Source: Eubacteriales bacterium (GTDB taxonomy: Bacteria > Bacillota > Clostridia > Lachnospirales > Lachnospiraceae). Taken from it: DNA of 48,366 nucleotides. Within the stretch, counting starts at the first letter, position 1; the number at the start of each line of letters is the position of its first letter. A program made the position numbers and the translations under genes. The stretch covers positions 1 through 48,366 of the forward strand of contig JAUNDE010000013.1 in the NCBI GenBank assembly GCA_030526265.1, written 5' to 3'. The notes below the pieces were generated by a model that ran no database searches, had not been told where the DNA came from, and saw only the letters and a list, made by a program, of their open reading frames with translations. Below, piece after piece: positions 1 to 8,468 of this stretch.

Positions 1-49
1 AAAACGTACATTTTTATTTTCCACTTTTTGAGCATTTTTATATTGACAT

Positions 50-1051
50 TTACACTTCACCATAATAGTAGCGAAGAATTTCGATTGGAGTATAGTTCTG
101 GTCGCCGAGTTCCTTGCTGCCCCACTGTGTCATACGTCCCGGACATTGGACGCGTCTTCCGTCGCAATACTGCGTAAGAATTGGCTGCCTGACATTTGGT
201 CTAGATAAATAATCAGCAAACAGTTCATCAACAATGACGGAAATAGAATCATAATAATTGCGTTCCGGAATCCATTTGTGGTCATATGCGGTAGAAGAAG
301 TGATCGTAAAATCATATCCCTGATTTCGATACCATTCCGTGTATACGCGGTTCAGTGTAAATGACATGATCGCGAGAACATTTGCACGGATCGTGTCAGC
401 AGGCCAGGTTGCATAAATTTCGCTTGATGCAACATTTTTGATGTAATCTTTGTATTTTACATAATAATTCGCTGCGGTATTATCTCTCGGACTTCCATCA
501 TGAACGACTACATATTCCGGAACAACGACCCGGCTTAAAACAATTTCGCCTGTCTCGCTTGTCGGCTTGATTTCAGCTTCTTCGATTTTTGGAGGATAAT
601 TTCCATACAGAGTATGTGCAGGGATTACGAAGATTTCGTTTTCTTCCTGTGGTGAATCAGTTGGACGCAGGCGAACATTCTGTATTGCGGTTGTGTCAGC
701 AAGAATTTCTGTTCCCGCGATTGTGACGGATTCATAGCCTGGTGCATCAATCTGTAATGTGTATTCTGAATATGGCTGAATCTCATTTTCAGGATCTAGA
801 CTATATTCGATTGGAGGCGCAGCAAGTTCCAGTGTTTCACTCATGCCTGAGGAATCTGTAGTGACCTGTTCCAGCGTGCTTTCAGGAACGCCGGTAAAGG
901 ATATGTTTATTGTCGCTCCTTCAATTGGAAAAGATGTAATCTCAGAAGTTATGCTGATATTTAGTTTACCGGTATCCGGCATAGCGGGCGAAGGAATCTG
1001 AAATAACTGTGCATTTGTACGGGTGGTATTTGATGTAGTAAAAGGACTCAT
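50..1051 (-). CDS. SpoIID/LytB-like domain protein with N-terminal carboxypeptidase-regulatory-like domain
   Basis: The 333-residue product has two parts. Residues ~28-130 look like a beta-sandwich of the carboxypeptidase regulatory type (repeated Gly/Pro turns, 'APGYESV'). Residues ~178-333 resemble SpoIID/LytB, the family that includes the sporulation lytic transglycosylase SpoIID: 'VASSEIYATWPADTIRANVLA' region with Glu211 at the position expected for the catalytic Glu, and a C-terminal 'GRMTQWGSKELG...ILRYYYG' block matching the usual GMSQWGA...ILKYYY ending. There is no signal peptide or membrane segment at the N terminus, which is odd for a peptidoglycan-acting enzyme. The start is supported by a TTGAGGTT Shine-Dalgarno 6-7 bases upstream. 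It is divergent from the transglutaminase gene. Family resemblance is by eye; substrate and compartment are unknown. Confidence 0.7.
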   Translation of the reverse strand: MSPFTTSNTTRTNAQLFQIPSPAMPDTGKLNISITSEITSFPIEGATINISFTGVPESTLEQVTTDSSGMSETLELAAPPIEYSLDPENEIQPYSEYTLQIDAPGYESVTIAGTEILADTTAIQNVRLRPTDSPQEENEIFVIPAHTLYGNYPPKIEEAEIKPTSETGEIVLSRVVVPEYVVVHDGSPRDNTAANYYVKYKDYIKNVASSEIYATWPADTIRANVLAIMSFTLNRVYTEWYRNQGYDFTITSSTAYDHKWIPERNYYDSISVIVDELFADYLSRPNVRQPILTQYCDGRRVQCPGRMTQWGSKELGDQNYTPIEILRYYYGEV

Positions 1052-1079
1052 TGTTTAACCTCAAAGATTCTGTTACAAT
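1051..1079 (+). promoter_or_regulatory. Sigma-A-type promoter for the transglutaminase-like gene
   Basis: TTGTTT (1051-1056), 17-base spacer, TACAAT (1074-1079), with an extended TG (1071-1072). It lies in the divergent intergenic space about 45 bases before the start codon. Confidence 0.55.
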
Positions 1080-1124
1080 TATGGTATGCATATAGAGACT
1101 GTGTGTTAAAAAGAGAGATAGATC

Positions 1125-2360
1125 ATGAGAAGAAAAAAACATGGCTGTTTGAAAGGTATATTTGTTGCCAGTGTGGTGCTATGTATAATTCTGGCGTCGA
1201 TTATTATTATATTTTTGAAAATGGATATGTTAAAGTATCTGGATCAGACTGGAATTTCAATTTTTGAGAAAGTGCCATATCAGGAGACAAAAGAAGATAT
1301 AGAAGATAGTTCAGAGACAGGAGAAATCAAGTCTTTGTTTTATTATGAGTTGCTGTCAGATGAGGAAAAAATGGCATACCGGGAAATATCGACCGGGTTG
1401 GAAGAACAAAAGGATAATATTTACATTCATTGTGAGGAACCGGAAACAGCAAACCGTCTTTTGAGATATGTTCTTAGAGATAATCCACAGTATTTCTGGT
1501 GTGATGGGAGTTCAAGCACAACTTCATACGAAAAATTATTTGGGGAAGAGACATACAGTGTGATCACACCTGAATACAACTGTTCGAAGGAAGAACGTCT
1601 GGTAAAACAGAAGGAGATTGATGATTCGGTTTCAGAAATATTGCGCAATCTGCCATCAGGACAATCTGAATATGATAAAATACTGTTTATATATGAATAT
1701 GTGATAAATAATACCGATTATGATAAAGATGCCGCGGATAATCAGAATATTTACAGTGTATTTGTCCGACACGCATCCGTTTGTGCGGGTTATACCAAAT
1801 CTGTACAATATCTGCTGCAGAAAGTTGGCGTATACGCTGTCTATGTTACAGGAACAACAAAGGACGGAAGCCTTCATGCGTGGAATATTGTAAAATGCAA
1901 TGACAGATTCTACCATCTGGATGCTACATGGGGAGATCCCGTTTATCAGCAGACGGAAGAATTGAAGCCGACAGAGTTTGATAATATCACGTATGACTAT
2001 ATGTGCTGTGATGATGAAAATATTATGAAAACACATCAGCCGGATCGGGAGTATCCATATCCTGAGTGTGATTCGATGGAATACAACTACTATGTGGTGC
2101 AGGGAATGTATTACGATTATTACGATCGAAGTACTGTTCTTACAGTTATGAACAATACAATGTATGAAAGAAAAAATCCGACTGTTTTCAAATTTTCAAA
2201 CAGAGAGGCATATGTGCAGGCAAGAGATGCGATCATTCATGAGCTATATCAGATTACTGCACAAAATTTTTGCTTGTTTTATGGTATATCAGAAGCCAGA
2301 TTTTTTTATCAGGATGAAGATGAATTAAACAAATTTACGTTATATTGGGAATATCCGTAA
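1125..2360 (+). CDS. Membrane-anchored transglutaminase-like protein
   Basis: 411 residues. An N-terminal basic stretch (MRRKKHG) followed by a hydrophobic segment at residues ~10-32 predicts a single membrane anchor with the bulk outside the cell. The core is a transglutaminase-like (papain-fold) domain: the Cys220 motif 'HASVCAGY', His251 in 'LHAWN', and Asp266 in 'YHLDATWGDP' form the expected Cys-His-Asp triad. A C-terminal ~110 residues rich in Tyr and acidic residues follows. Members of this superfamily act as proteases, amidases or crosslinkers of cell-surface proteins; the substrate here cannot be told. It has its own promoter and no operon partner. The catalytic triad is directly visible; the cell-surface role is inference. 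Confidence 0.8.
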   Translation: MRRKKHGCLKGIFVASVVLCIILASIIIIFLKMDMLKYLDQTGISIFEKVPYQETKEDIEDSSETGEIKSLFYYELLSDEEKMAYREISTGLEEQKDNIYIHCEEPETANRLLRYVLRDNPQYFWCDGSSSTTSYEKLFGEETYSVITPEYNCSKEERLVKQKEIDDSVSEILRNLPSGQSEYDKILFIYEYVINNTDYDKDAADNQNIYSVFVRHASVCAGYTKSVQYLLQKVGVYAVYVTGTTKDGSLHAWNIVKCNDRFYHLDATWGDPVYQQTEELKPTEFDNITYDYMCCDDENIMKTHQPDREYPYPECDSMEYNYYVVQGMYYDYYDRSTVLTVMNNTMYERKNPTVFKFSNREAYVQARDAIIHELYQITAQNFCLFYGISEARFFYQDEDELNKFTLYWEYP

Positions 2361-2401
2361 TAATTGCCTGGAGAATATTGTAAAAAAACAAATAATACAG
2401 G

Positions 2402-2430
2402 TTGAAAAATGTAAAAACATATAGTATAAT
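2402..2430 (+). promoter_or_regulatory. Promoter of carAB
   Basis: TTGAAA (2402-2407), 17-base spacer, TATAAT (2425-2430). The leader to the carA start is ~80 bases; I see no clear PyrR-type attenuator (no terminator hairpin with a U-tract) in it. Confidence 0.65.
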
Positions 2431-2516
2431 CACTACAATTTGGGCAACTTTAAAGTTCAATTAGAAAACTTATTGAATGAATATGAAAATAAATTCGAGG
2501 AAGGAAAGGTGAGTGT

Positions 2517-3602
2517 ATGAAAGCATTTCTTATCTTAGAGGACGGAACTGTTTTTCAGGGGAAGAGTATTGGATCAGAGAGAGAGATGATCAGTGAGATC
2601 GTATTTAATACTTCTATGACGGGATATCTTGAGGTTTTAACAGACCCTTCTTATGCTGGACAGGCAGTTGTTATGACGTATCCACTTATCGGTAATTACG
2701 GAATTACCCCTGATATGGAATCTAAGAGAGCTTGGCCAGATGGATTTATTGTGAGGGAGTTATCGAGAATGCCAAGTAATTTCCGTTGTGAAGGAACAAT
2801 ACAGGAATTCCTGAAGAAGCAGGACGTTCCTGGGATCGAGGGTGTTGATACAAGAGCACTTACCAAGATTCTTCGCGAAAAAGGAACAATGAACGGAATG
2901 ATCACAACAAATGAAAATTATGATCTTAATGAGATTATTCCTAAGCTGAAAGAATACGTTGTCGGAGATGTTGTATCGAAAGTGACATGTTCTGAAAAAT
3001 CTGTCCTTCCAGGTGACGGTCCGAAGGTCGCTCTTATGGACTTTGGAGCAAAAAATAATATTGCTAAATCTTTAAATTCCAGAGGTTGTGAGGTTACAAT
3101 CTATCCGGCATACACAACTGCGGAAGAAATCATCGCATCTAATCCGGATGGTATCATGCTTTCAAATGGACCTGGTGATCCGGAAACAAACACATCTATT
3201 ATTAAGGAAGTAAAAAAGTTATCCGAATCAGGTATTCCGATCTTTGCTATTTGTCTTGGCCATCAGCTAATGGCGCTTGCATATGGTGCCAGAACATATA
3301 AATTGAAATATGGACATCGTGGCGGGAATCACCCTGTAAAAGATCTTGAGACAAATCGAGTGTATATTTCATCCCAGAATCATGGTTACGCCGTTGACTC
3401 GAAAACGGTTGACAAGAGTATTGCCGAAGAGGCATTTATCAATGTAAATGATGGAACAAATGAAGGAATGAAATATGCAGGAAAAGATATTTTTACTGTT
3501 CAGTTTCATCCGGAGGCTTGTCCGGGACCGCAGGATTCAGGTTATCTGTTTGATCGGTTTATGAAAATGATGGAAGAGAGAAAGGAGAAGAAGAATGCCT
3601 AG
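2517..3602 (+). CDS. carA: Carbamoyl-phosphate synthase small (glutaminase) subunit
   Basis: 361 residues, the normal size. CarA hydrolyses glutamine and passes ammonia to CarB for carbamoyl phosphate synthesis, feeding pyrimidine and arginine pathways in the cytoplasm. The N-terminal CarA-specific domain (residues 1-~160, 'FNTSMTGYLEVLTDPSY') is followed by a class I glutamine amidotransferase domain with nucleophile Cys246 in 'AICLGHQLMALA' and His331/Glu333 in 'FHPEACPGP'. The start has an AGGAAAGGTG Shine-Dalgarno. It overlaps carB by 8 bases, so translational coupling is likely. Confidence 0.97.
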   Translation: MKAFLILEDGTVFQGKSIGSEREMISEIVFNTSMTGYLEVLTDPSYAGQAVVMTYPLIGNYGITPDMESKRAWPDGFIVRELSRMPSNFRCEGTIQEFLKKQDVPGIEGVDTRALTKILREKGTMNGMITTNENYDLNEIIPKLKEYVVGDVVSKVTCSEKSVLPGDGPKVALMDFGAKNNIAKSLNSRGCEVTIYPAYTTAEEIIASNPDGIMLSNGPGDPETNTSIIKEVKKLSESGIPIFAICLGHQLMALAYGARTYKLKYGHRGGNHPVKDLETNRVYISSQNHGYAVDSKTVDKSIAEEAFINVNDGTNEGMKYAGKDIFTVQFHPEACPGPQDSGYLFDRFMKMMEERKEKKNA

Positions 3603-6600
3603 AATTAAAGATATTAAAAAAGTACTTGTTATTGGTTCGGGACCGATCATTATCGGTCAGGCTGCAGAGTTTGACTATGCAGGAACGCAGGCATGTCGTT
3701 CACTGAAAGAAGAGGGCGTTGAAGTTGTTCTTTTGAATTCTAATCCGGCTACGATTATGACAGATAAGGATATTGCTGACAGAGTGTACATTGAACCGCT
3801 TACAGTCGAGGTAGTAGAGCAGCTTATCATAAAAGAGAATCCGGACAGTGTACTTCCGACGCTTGGTGGACAGGCTGCATTAAACCTTGCAATGGAACTT
3901 GAAGAGAATGGATTTTTGAAGGAACATAATGTCCGACTTATCGGTACAACTTCCGAAACGATCAAAAAGGCAGAAGACCGTTTGGAATTTAAAACTACAA
4001 TGGAAAAAATCGGAGAACCATGTGCAGCTTCACTTGTTGTAGAAAGTGTAGAAGATGGTATCCAGTTTGCAGAAAGCATCGGTTATCCGGTCGTTCTTCG
4101 ACCTGCATATACACTGGGCGGCAGCGGCGGCGGAATTGCAAATAACCGCGGACAGCTGATCGAAATTCTTGAAAACGGACTCAGACTTTCCAGAGTTGGA
4201 CAGGTTCTTGTTGAGCGCTGTATTGCCGGTTGGAAAGAAATTGAATACGAAGTAATGCGTGACAGCAATGGAAACTGTATTACTGTATGTAATATGGAAA
4301 ATATTGATCCGGTCGGAGTACATACCGGAGACAGTATCGTAGTCGCTCCATCACAGACACTTGGAGATAAAGAATATCAGATGCTTCGTTCTTCTGCGTT
4401 AAATATTATCAGCGAGCTTAATATCACAGGAGGATGTAACGTACAGTATGCACTTCATCCGGAGACATTTGAATATTGTGTTATTGAAGTAAATCCTCGT
4501 GTTAGCCGTTCTTCAGCGCTTGCTTCAAAGGCAACCGGATATCCGATCGCAAAAGTTGCAGCAAAGATCGCACTCGGATATACACTGGATGAGATAAAAA
4601 ATGCGGTAACAAAAAAGACATATGCAAGTTTTGAACCGATGCTTGACTATTGTGTTGTTAAGATTCCAAGACTTCCATTTGATAAATTCATCAGTGCGAA
4701 GAGAACGCTTACAACACAGATGAAAGCAACCGGAGAGGTTATGAGTATCTGTGATAACTTTGAAGGAGCATTGATGAAAGCGATCCGCTCGCTGGAACAG
4801 CATGTGGACAGTCTGATGTCTTACGATTATTCGTATCTGACAGGAGAAGAGCTTCTTGAAGTCCTGAAAGTTGTCGATGACAGAAGAATCTGGAAAATTG
4901 CGGAAGCGATCAGACAGGGTATCAGTTATGATGAGATTCACAGAGTAACAAAGATTGATAAATGGTTTATCGACAAGATTGCATGCCTCGTTGAGATGGA
5001 ATTAAAGATGAAGCGCAGTGCTCTTGATGAGGAGACTCTGAGAGAGGCAAAGAGAATGGAATTTCCTGACAGTGTGATCGCAAAGATTACAGGTCATACA
5101 GAGCGTGAGATCCATGATATGCGTCATCAGTATGGAATTACGGCATCTTATAAGATGGTAGATACGTGTGCGGCAGAATTTGCAGCGGAGACACCTTATT
5201 ATTATTCTGTTTTCGGAAGTGAGAATGAAGTGGAGCAGACACATGACCGAAAGAAAGTGCTTGTGCTTGGATCCGGTCCGATCCGTATCGGACAGGGTAT
5301 TGAGTTTGACTTCTGTTCTGTACACTGTACATGGGCGTTTGCAAAAGAAGGCTATGAGACGATCATTGTTAATAATAACCCTGAAACAGTAAGTACAGAC
5401 TTTGATATTGCGGATAAGCTTTATTTTGAACCGCTCACACCGGAAGATGTGGAGGGCATTGTTGATCTGGAGAAGCCAGACGGAGCAGTAGTTCAGTTTG
5501 GAGGACAGACAGCGATCAAACTTACAGAGGCTCTCATGAAGATGGGCGTGCCGATCCTTGGCACATCCGCAGAGAATGTTGATGCTGCAGAAGACAGAGA
5601 GCTGTTTGATGCAATCCTTGAGAAATGTGGTATCCCAAGACCGACAGGAGGCACTGTATATACAGCGGAAGAAGCGAAGAAAGTTGCTAACAGACTAGGT
5701 TATCCTGTGCTTGTCAGACCTTCCTATGTGCTTGGCGGACAGGGAATGCAGATTGCGATCAATGATCATGATATCGACGAATTTATCGGTATTATTAACC
5801 GAATTGCGCAGGATCATCCGATCCTTGTAGACAAATACCTTCAGGGTAAGGAAATCGAAGTAGATGCTGTGTGCGACGGAGAGGATATTCTCATTCCTGG
5901 TATTATGGAGCATATTGAGAGAGCAGGAATCCACTCCGGAGACAGTATTTCCGTATACCCGGCACAGAGTATTTCTGAGAAGACGAAGCGCACGATCGAG
6001 GATTACACGAAGAAGCTTGCACAGTCGCTTCACGTAATCGGTCTGATCAATATCCAGTTTATCGTATGTGGTGAGGACGTATATGTTATCGAGGTAAATC
6101 CTCGTTCCAGCCGTACGGTTCCATACATCAGTAAAGTAACCGGTATTCCAATTGTTCCGCTCGCATCAAAAGTGATCATCGGAAGCAAAATCAAAGAACT
6201 TGGTTACACACCTGGACTTCAGCCGGAAGCAGATTATTTTGCTGTTAAGATGCCGGTATTCTCGTTTGAAAAGATCCGCGATGCAGATATCAGTCTTGGA
6301 CCTGAGATGAAATCGACCGGAGAATGCCTCGGTATCGCAAAGACATTTGATGAGGCTCTCTACAAAGCGTTCCTTGGTGCAGGAATCAAGCTTCCAAAAC
6401 ATAAGAATATGATCATCACAGTGCGTGATGAAGACAAACCGGAAGCGGTTGAGATCGGAAGAAGATTTTCGGATATCGGATACAAGATCTTTGCTACAGA
6501 GGGAACGGCAAATGCATTAAAAGAAGCGGGTGTGAGAGCGATCGCGGTAAATAAGATCGAACAGGTATCTCCAAACCTGATGGACCTGATTCTTGGACAT

Positions 6601-6792
6601 AAGATCGATCTTGTCATTGATACACCACCGCAGGGTGCAGAGAGAGCAAAAGACGGATTTGTAATCCGAAGAAGCGCGATCGAGACAGGAGTCAATGTTC
6701 TGACTGCGATCGATACGGCAGAGGCGCTGATCACCAGTCTGGAAAACACAGATATTAAGAAGCTGACTCTAATTGACATTGCAAAAATATAA
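3595..6792 (+). CDS. carB: Carbamoyl-phosphate synthase large subunit
   Basis: 1065 residues, full length. It makes carbamoyl phosphate from bicarbonate, ammonia from CarA, and two ATP. Two homologous ATP-grasp halves are visible: the first starts with GSGP at residues 14-17, the second with GSGP at 559-562, each followed by 'IGQ..EFD' and 'E(V/I)NPR.SR' metal/ATP motifs. A C-terminal MGS-like allosteric domain begins near residue 935, the usual site of nucleotide/ornithine control. No frameshift or missing motif is seen. It forms the second gene of the carAB operon. Confidence 0.97.
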   Translation: MPRIKDIKKVLVIGSGPIIIGQAAEFDYAGTQACRSLKEEGVEVVLLNSNPATIMTDKDIADRVYIEPLTVEVVEQLIIKENPDSVLPTLGGQAALNLAMELEENGFLKEHNVRLIGTTSETIKKAEDRLEFKTTMEKIGEPCAASLVVESVEDGIQFAESIGYPVVLRPAYTLGGSGGGIANNRGQLIEILENGLRLSRVGQVLVERCIAGWKEIEYEVMRDSNGNCITVCNMENIDPVGVHTGDSIVVAPSQTLGDKEYQMLRSSALNIISELNITGGCNVQYALHPETFEYCVIEVNPRVSRSSALASKATGYPIAKVAAKIALGYTLDEIKNAVTKKTYASFEPMLDYCVVKIPRLPFDKFISAKRTLTTQMKATGEVMSICDNFEGALMKAIRSLEQHVDSLMSYDYSYLTGEELLEVLKVVDDRRIWKIAEAIRQGISYDEIHRVTKIDKWFIDKIACLVEMELKMKRSALDEETLREAKRMEFPDSVIAKITGHTEREIHDMRHQYGITASYKMVDTCAAEFAAETPYYYSVFGSENEVEQTHDRKKVLVLGSGPIRIGQGIEFDFCSVHCTWAFAKEGYETIIVNNNPETVSTDFDIADKLYFEPLTPEDVEGIVDLEKPDGAVVQFGGQTAIKLTEALMKMGVPILGTSAENVDAAEDRELFDAILEKCGIPRPTGGTVYTAEEAKKVANRLGYPVLVRPSYVLGGQGMQIAINDHDIDEFIGIINRIAQDHPILVDKYLQGKEIEVDAVCDGEDILIPGIMEHIERAGIHSGDSISVYPAQSISEKTKRTIEDYTKKLAQSLHVIGLINIQFIVCGEDVYVIEVNPRSSRTVPYISKVTGIPIVPLASKVIIGSKIKELGYTPGLQPEADYFAVKMPVFSFEKIRDADISLGPEMKSTGECLGIAKTFDEALYKAFLGAGIKLPKHKNMIITVRDEDKPEAVEIGRRFSDIGYKIFATEGTANALKEAGVRAIAVNKIEQVSPNLMDLILGHKIDLVIDTPPQGAERAKDGFVIRRSAIETGVNVLTAIDTAEALITSLENTDIKKLTLIDIAKI

Positions 6793-6816
6793 ATTAAAAC
6801 GGATTATTTTTTATGC

Positions 6817-6822
6817 AGGAGG
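6817..6822 (+). promoter_or_regulatory. Shine-Dalgarno that sets the cupin start
   Basis: AGGAGG lies just downstream of an in-frame ATG at 6813 and 8 bases before the ATG at 6831, so translation should begin at 6831 and not at 6813. Confidence 0.75.
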
Positions 6823-6830
6823 ATATTGTT

Positions 6831-7172
6831 ATGATTAAAACAACAGCAGCCGAAAGAGAAGTTGTAAAAGCACCGGGAGCAGCAGGATTTATCATGAAAG
6901 AATCGCTCATTACAGCTGAACAGCTGGGAGCACATTGCAGAATGTTCTCTCATATCACGCTCAAAAAGGGGTGTGAGATCGGATATCATGAGCACCATGA
7001 AGAAGGAGAGGCATATTATATTCTTGCTGGAAAAGGAATCTATGAGGAAGATAAGAAGACCATTGAAGTAGAAGCAGGAGACGTTACATTCTGCGAAGAT
7101 GGTCATGCACACGGACTGAAAAATGTCAGTGACGAAGATCTTGAGATGATCGCTTTGATTCTTAAAAAGTAA
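6831..7172 (+). CDS. Small single-domain cupin protein
   Basis: 113 residues from the ATG placed 8 bases after AGGAGG. It is one conserved beta-barrel: cupin motif 1 is 'GYHEHHEEGEAYYILAGKG' (metal ligands His-x-His and Glu) and motif 2 is 'EAGDVTFCEDGHAHGL' with the last His ligand. This points to a metal-binding cupin of unknown substrate. It follows carB by about 40 bases and ends at a strong hairpin, so it may be carried on the carAB transcript, but nothing links it functionally to carbamoyl phosphate. Sugar isomerase, dioxygenase or sensor roles are all possible for the fold. Confidence 0.85.
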   Translation: MIKTTAAEREVVKAPGAAGFIMKESLITAEQLGAHCRMFSHITLKKGCEIGYHEHHEEGEAYYILAGKGIYEEDKKTIEVEAGDVTFCEDGHAHGLKNVSDEDLEMIALILKK

Positions 7173-7190
7173 ATAGATTCTTAATTTAGA

Positions 7191-7230
7191 AAATGCTGAA
7201 GTTAAAATACTTCAGCATTTTCTTCGCTTT
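7191..7230 (+). terminator. Intrinsic terminator after the cupin gene
   Basis: Eleven-base perfect stem AAATGCTGAAG (7191-7201) with CTTCAGCATTT (7210-7220), 8-base loop, followed by a T-rich run (TCTTCGCTTTTC). It sits between convergent genes and may also serve the minus strand, although the U-tract there is weaker. Confidence 0.8.
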
Positions 7231-7240
7231 TCTCAGGTTA

Positions 7241-8356
7241 TTAATCATTCAAAAGTTCTTGTAAGCAATTCAAGAGTCTTGTGTTATCTTCCGGATTCAT
7301 GATACAGAAGCGTATGTATTCACCATCGAGGCCTTTGAATGAGGAACAGTCCCGGATCATCATGCCTTGTTTGACTGCTGCCTCGAAAACATCATAAGAC
7401 GTCAGGTTTTCTTTTAAAATTCTTATTAGGATGAAGTTTGCATATGCAGGATATGTTTTGGCATATTTTAATAATTTTAATTCATTTATCATGCGTTCTC
7501 TTTCGGATAAGATCAGAGATCTTGTTTTCTGGAAAAACTCATGATCCTGAAGCATGATCTCCCCTGCTAAAGATGCAATGCTGTTTAAACTCCATGGATT
7601 CTGATATGTTTTTAATGTTTTTAAAAAAGATTCGTTGCTTGTGACTCCATAGCCCAGTCTCAGACCTGGAGCAGAATAAAATTTAGAAACACCGCGAATA
7701 ATCATAACATTATCAAATTGTTTTACTAATGACATTGCTGAAATTTCATTGATATCTGGTGCGAATTCAACGTATGTTTCATCAATCATGACAAATATAT
7801 TTTTTTCCTTTGCAATATGAAGCAGTGTAGTCAGCTCTTTTTTGTGAATTGCAGATGAAGTCGGATTGTTCGGATTACAGAGAATAATAAAATCGATATC
7901 TTCAGATATAGATTGAAACAGGTGATCAATATTGAGTTGAAAATTATCTGTTTCATTTAATTGATATTCTGAGATCACTCCGCCATTTAGCGAGAGTTCT
8001 CGCTCATATTCGGAATAAGTTGGTCCAATCAGAAGAGCGTGTTTTGCATTTCTGTGGCTGATAAGTAAGGATATTAATTCTGTTGATCCATTGCCTGTGA
8101 CAACATGATCCATATCAACTTTACAATAATCTGCGATCACCTTCCGAAGAGAGACATAGTCTCTGTCAGGGTATTCTGTGATGATATCGAGATTATCTGC
8201 GAGTCTTTTTTTAAGCGAATCTGATAAGCCGAGAGGGTTTACATTTGCACCGAATTTTACAATCTTTTCTTTTGGAATACGAAAATACTCGGAAATTTTT
8301 TCTATATCGCTTCCATGAAAAGCTGGAATTGATCTTGTTTTATTTTTTTCTGACAT
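7241..8356 (-). CDS. PLP-dependent class I/II aminotransferase, HisC/CobD-like
   Basis: 371 residues. Fold type I PLP enzyme: 'NPNNPT' (161-166), 'DETYVEF' (192-198, PLP pyridine-N Asp), and Schiff-base Lys225 in 'SKFYSAPGLRLGYG'; a C-terminal Arg in 'YIRFCIM' would bind the substrate carboxylate. The closest families are histidinol-phosphate aminotransferase and threonine-phosphate decarboxylase, which are hard to separate by eye. No his or cobalamin genes are nearby, so the substrate is unresolved. The start has an AGGAGAT Shine-Dalgarno 8 bases upstream. It is a single minus-strand gene, divergent from the 1098-residue gene at 8469. Confidence 0.85.
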   Translation of the reverse strand: MSEKNKTRSIPAFHGSDIEKISEYFRIPKEKIVKFGANVNPLGLSDSLKKRLADNLDIITEYPDRDYVSLRKVIADYCKVDMDHVVTGNGSTELISLLISHRNAKHALLIGPTYSEYERELSLNGGVISEYQLNETDNFQLNIDHLFQSISEDIDFIILCNPNNPTSSAIHKKELTTLLHIAKEKNIFVMIDETYVEFAPDINEISAMSLVKQFDNVMIIRGVSKFYSAPGLRLGYGVTSNESFLKTLKTYQNPWSLNSIASLAGEIMLQDHEFFQKTRSLILSERERMINELKLLKYAKTYPAYANFILIRILKENLTSYDVFEAAVKQGMMIRDCSSFKGLDGEYIRFCIMNPEDNTRLLNCLQELLND

Positions 8357-8388
8357 AAAAATATCTCCTATATTTTATACTTTCGCCA

Positions 8389-8418
8389 TTGCCATATTTA
8401 TAAAGGTAATGGTATAAT
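8389..8418 (+). promoter_or_regulatory. Promoter of the three-gene unknown cluster
   Basis: TTGCCA (8389-8394), 18-base spacer, TATAAT (8413-8418), about 50 bases before the proposed TTG start at 8469. Confidence 0.6.
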
Positions 8419-8454
8419 TTATTATAGTATGTTTACTAAAAAAAGCAATGCGAG

Positions 8455-8462
8455 AAGAGGTG
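8455..8462 (+). promoter_or_regulatory. Shine-Dalgarno indicating a TTG start
   Basis: GAAGAGGTG-type site ends 6 bases before the in-frame TTG at 8469. The first in-frame ATG (8448) is preceded only by CTAAAAAAAGCA, which has no Shine-Dalgarno, so TTG is the more likely start. Confidence 0.6.
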
Positions 8463-8468
8463 AATGGC

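Noticed and set aside
1-49. Possible 3' end of a further gene at the window edge
   Set aside because: AT-rich sequence with no coding signal long enough to judge.
2431-2516. PyrR-type attenuator in the carA leader
   Set aside because: No terminator hairpin followed by T residues is visible.
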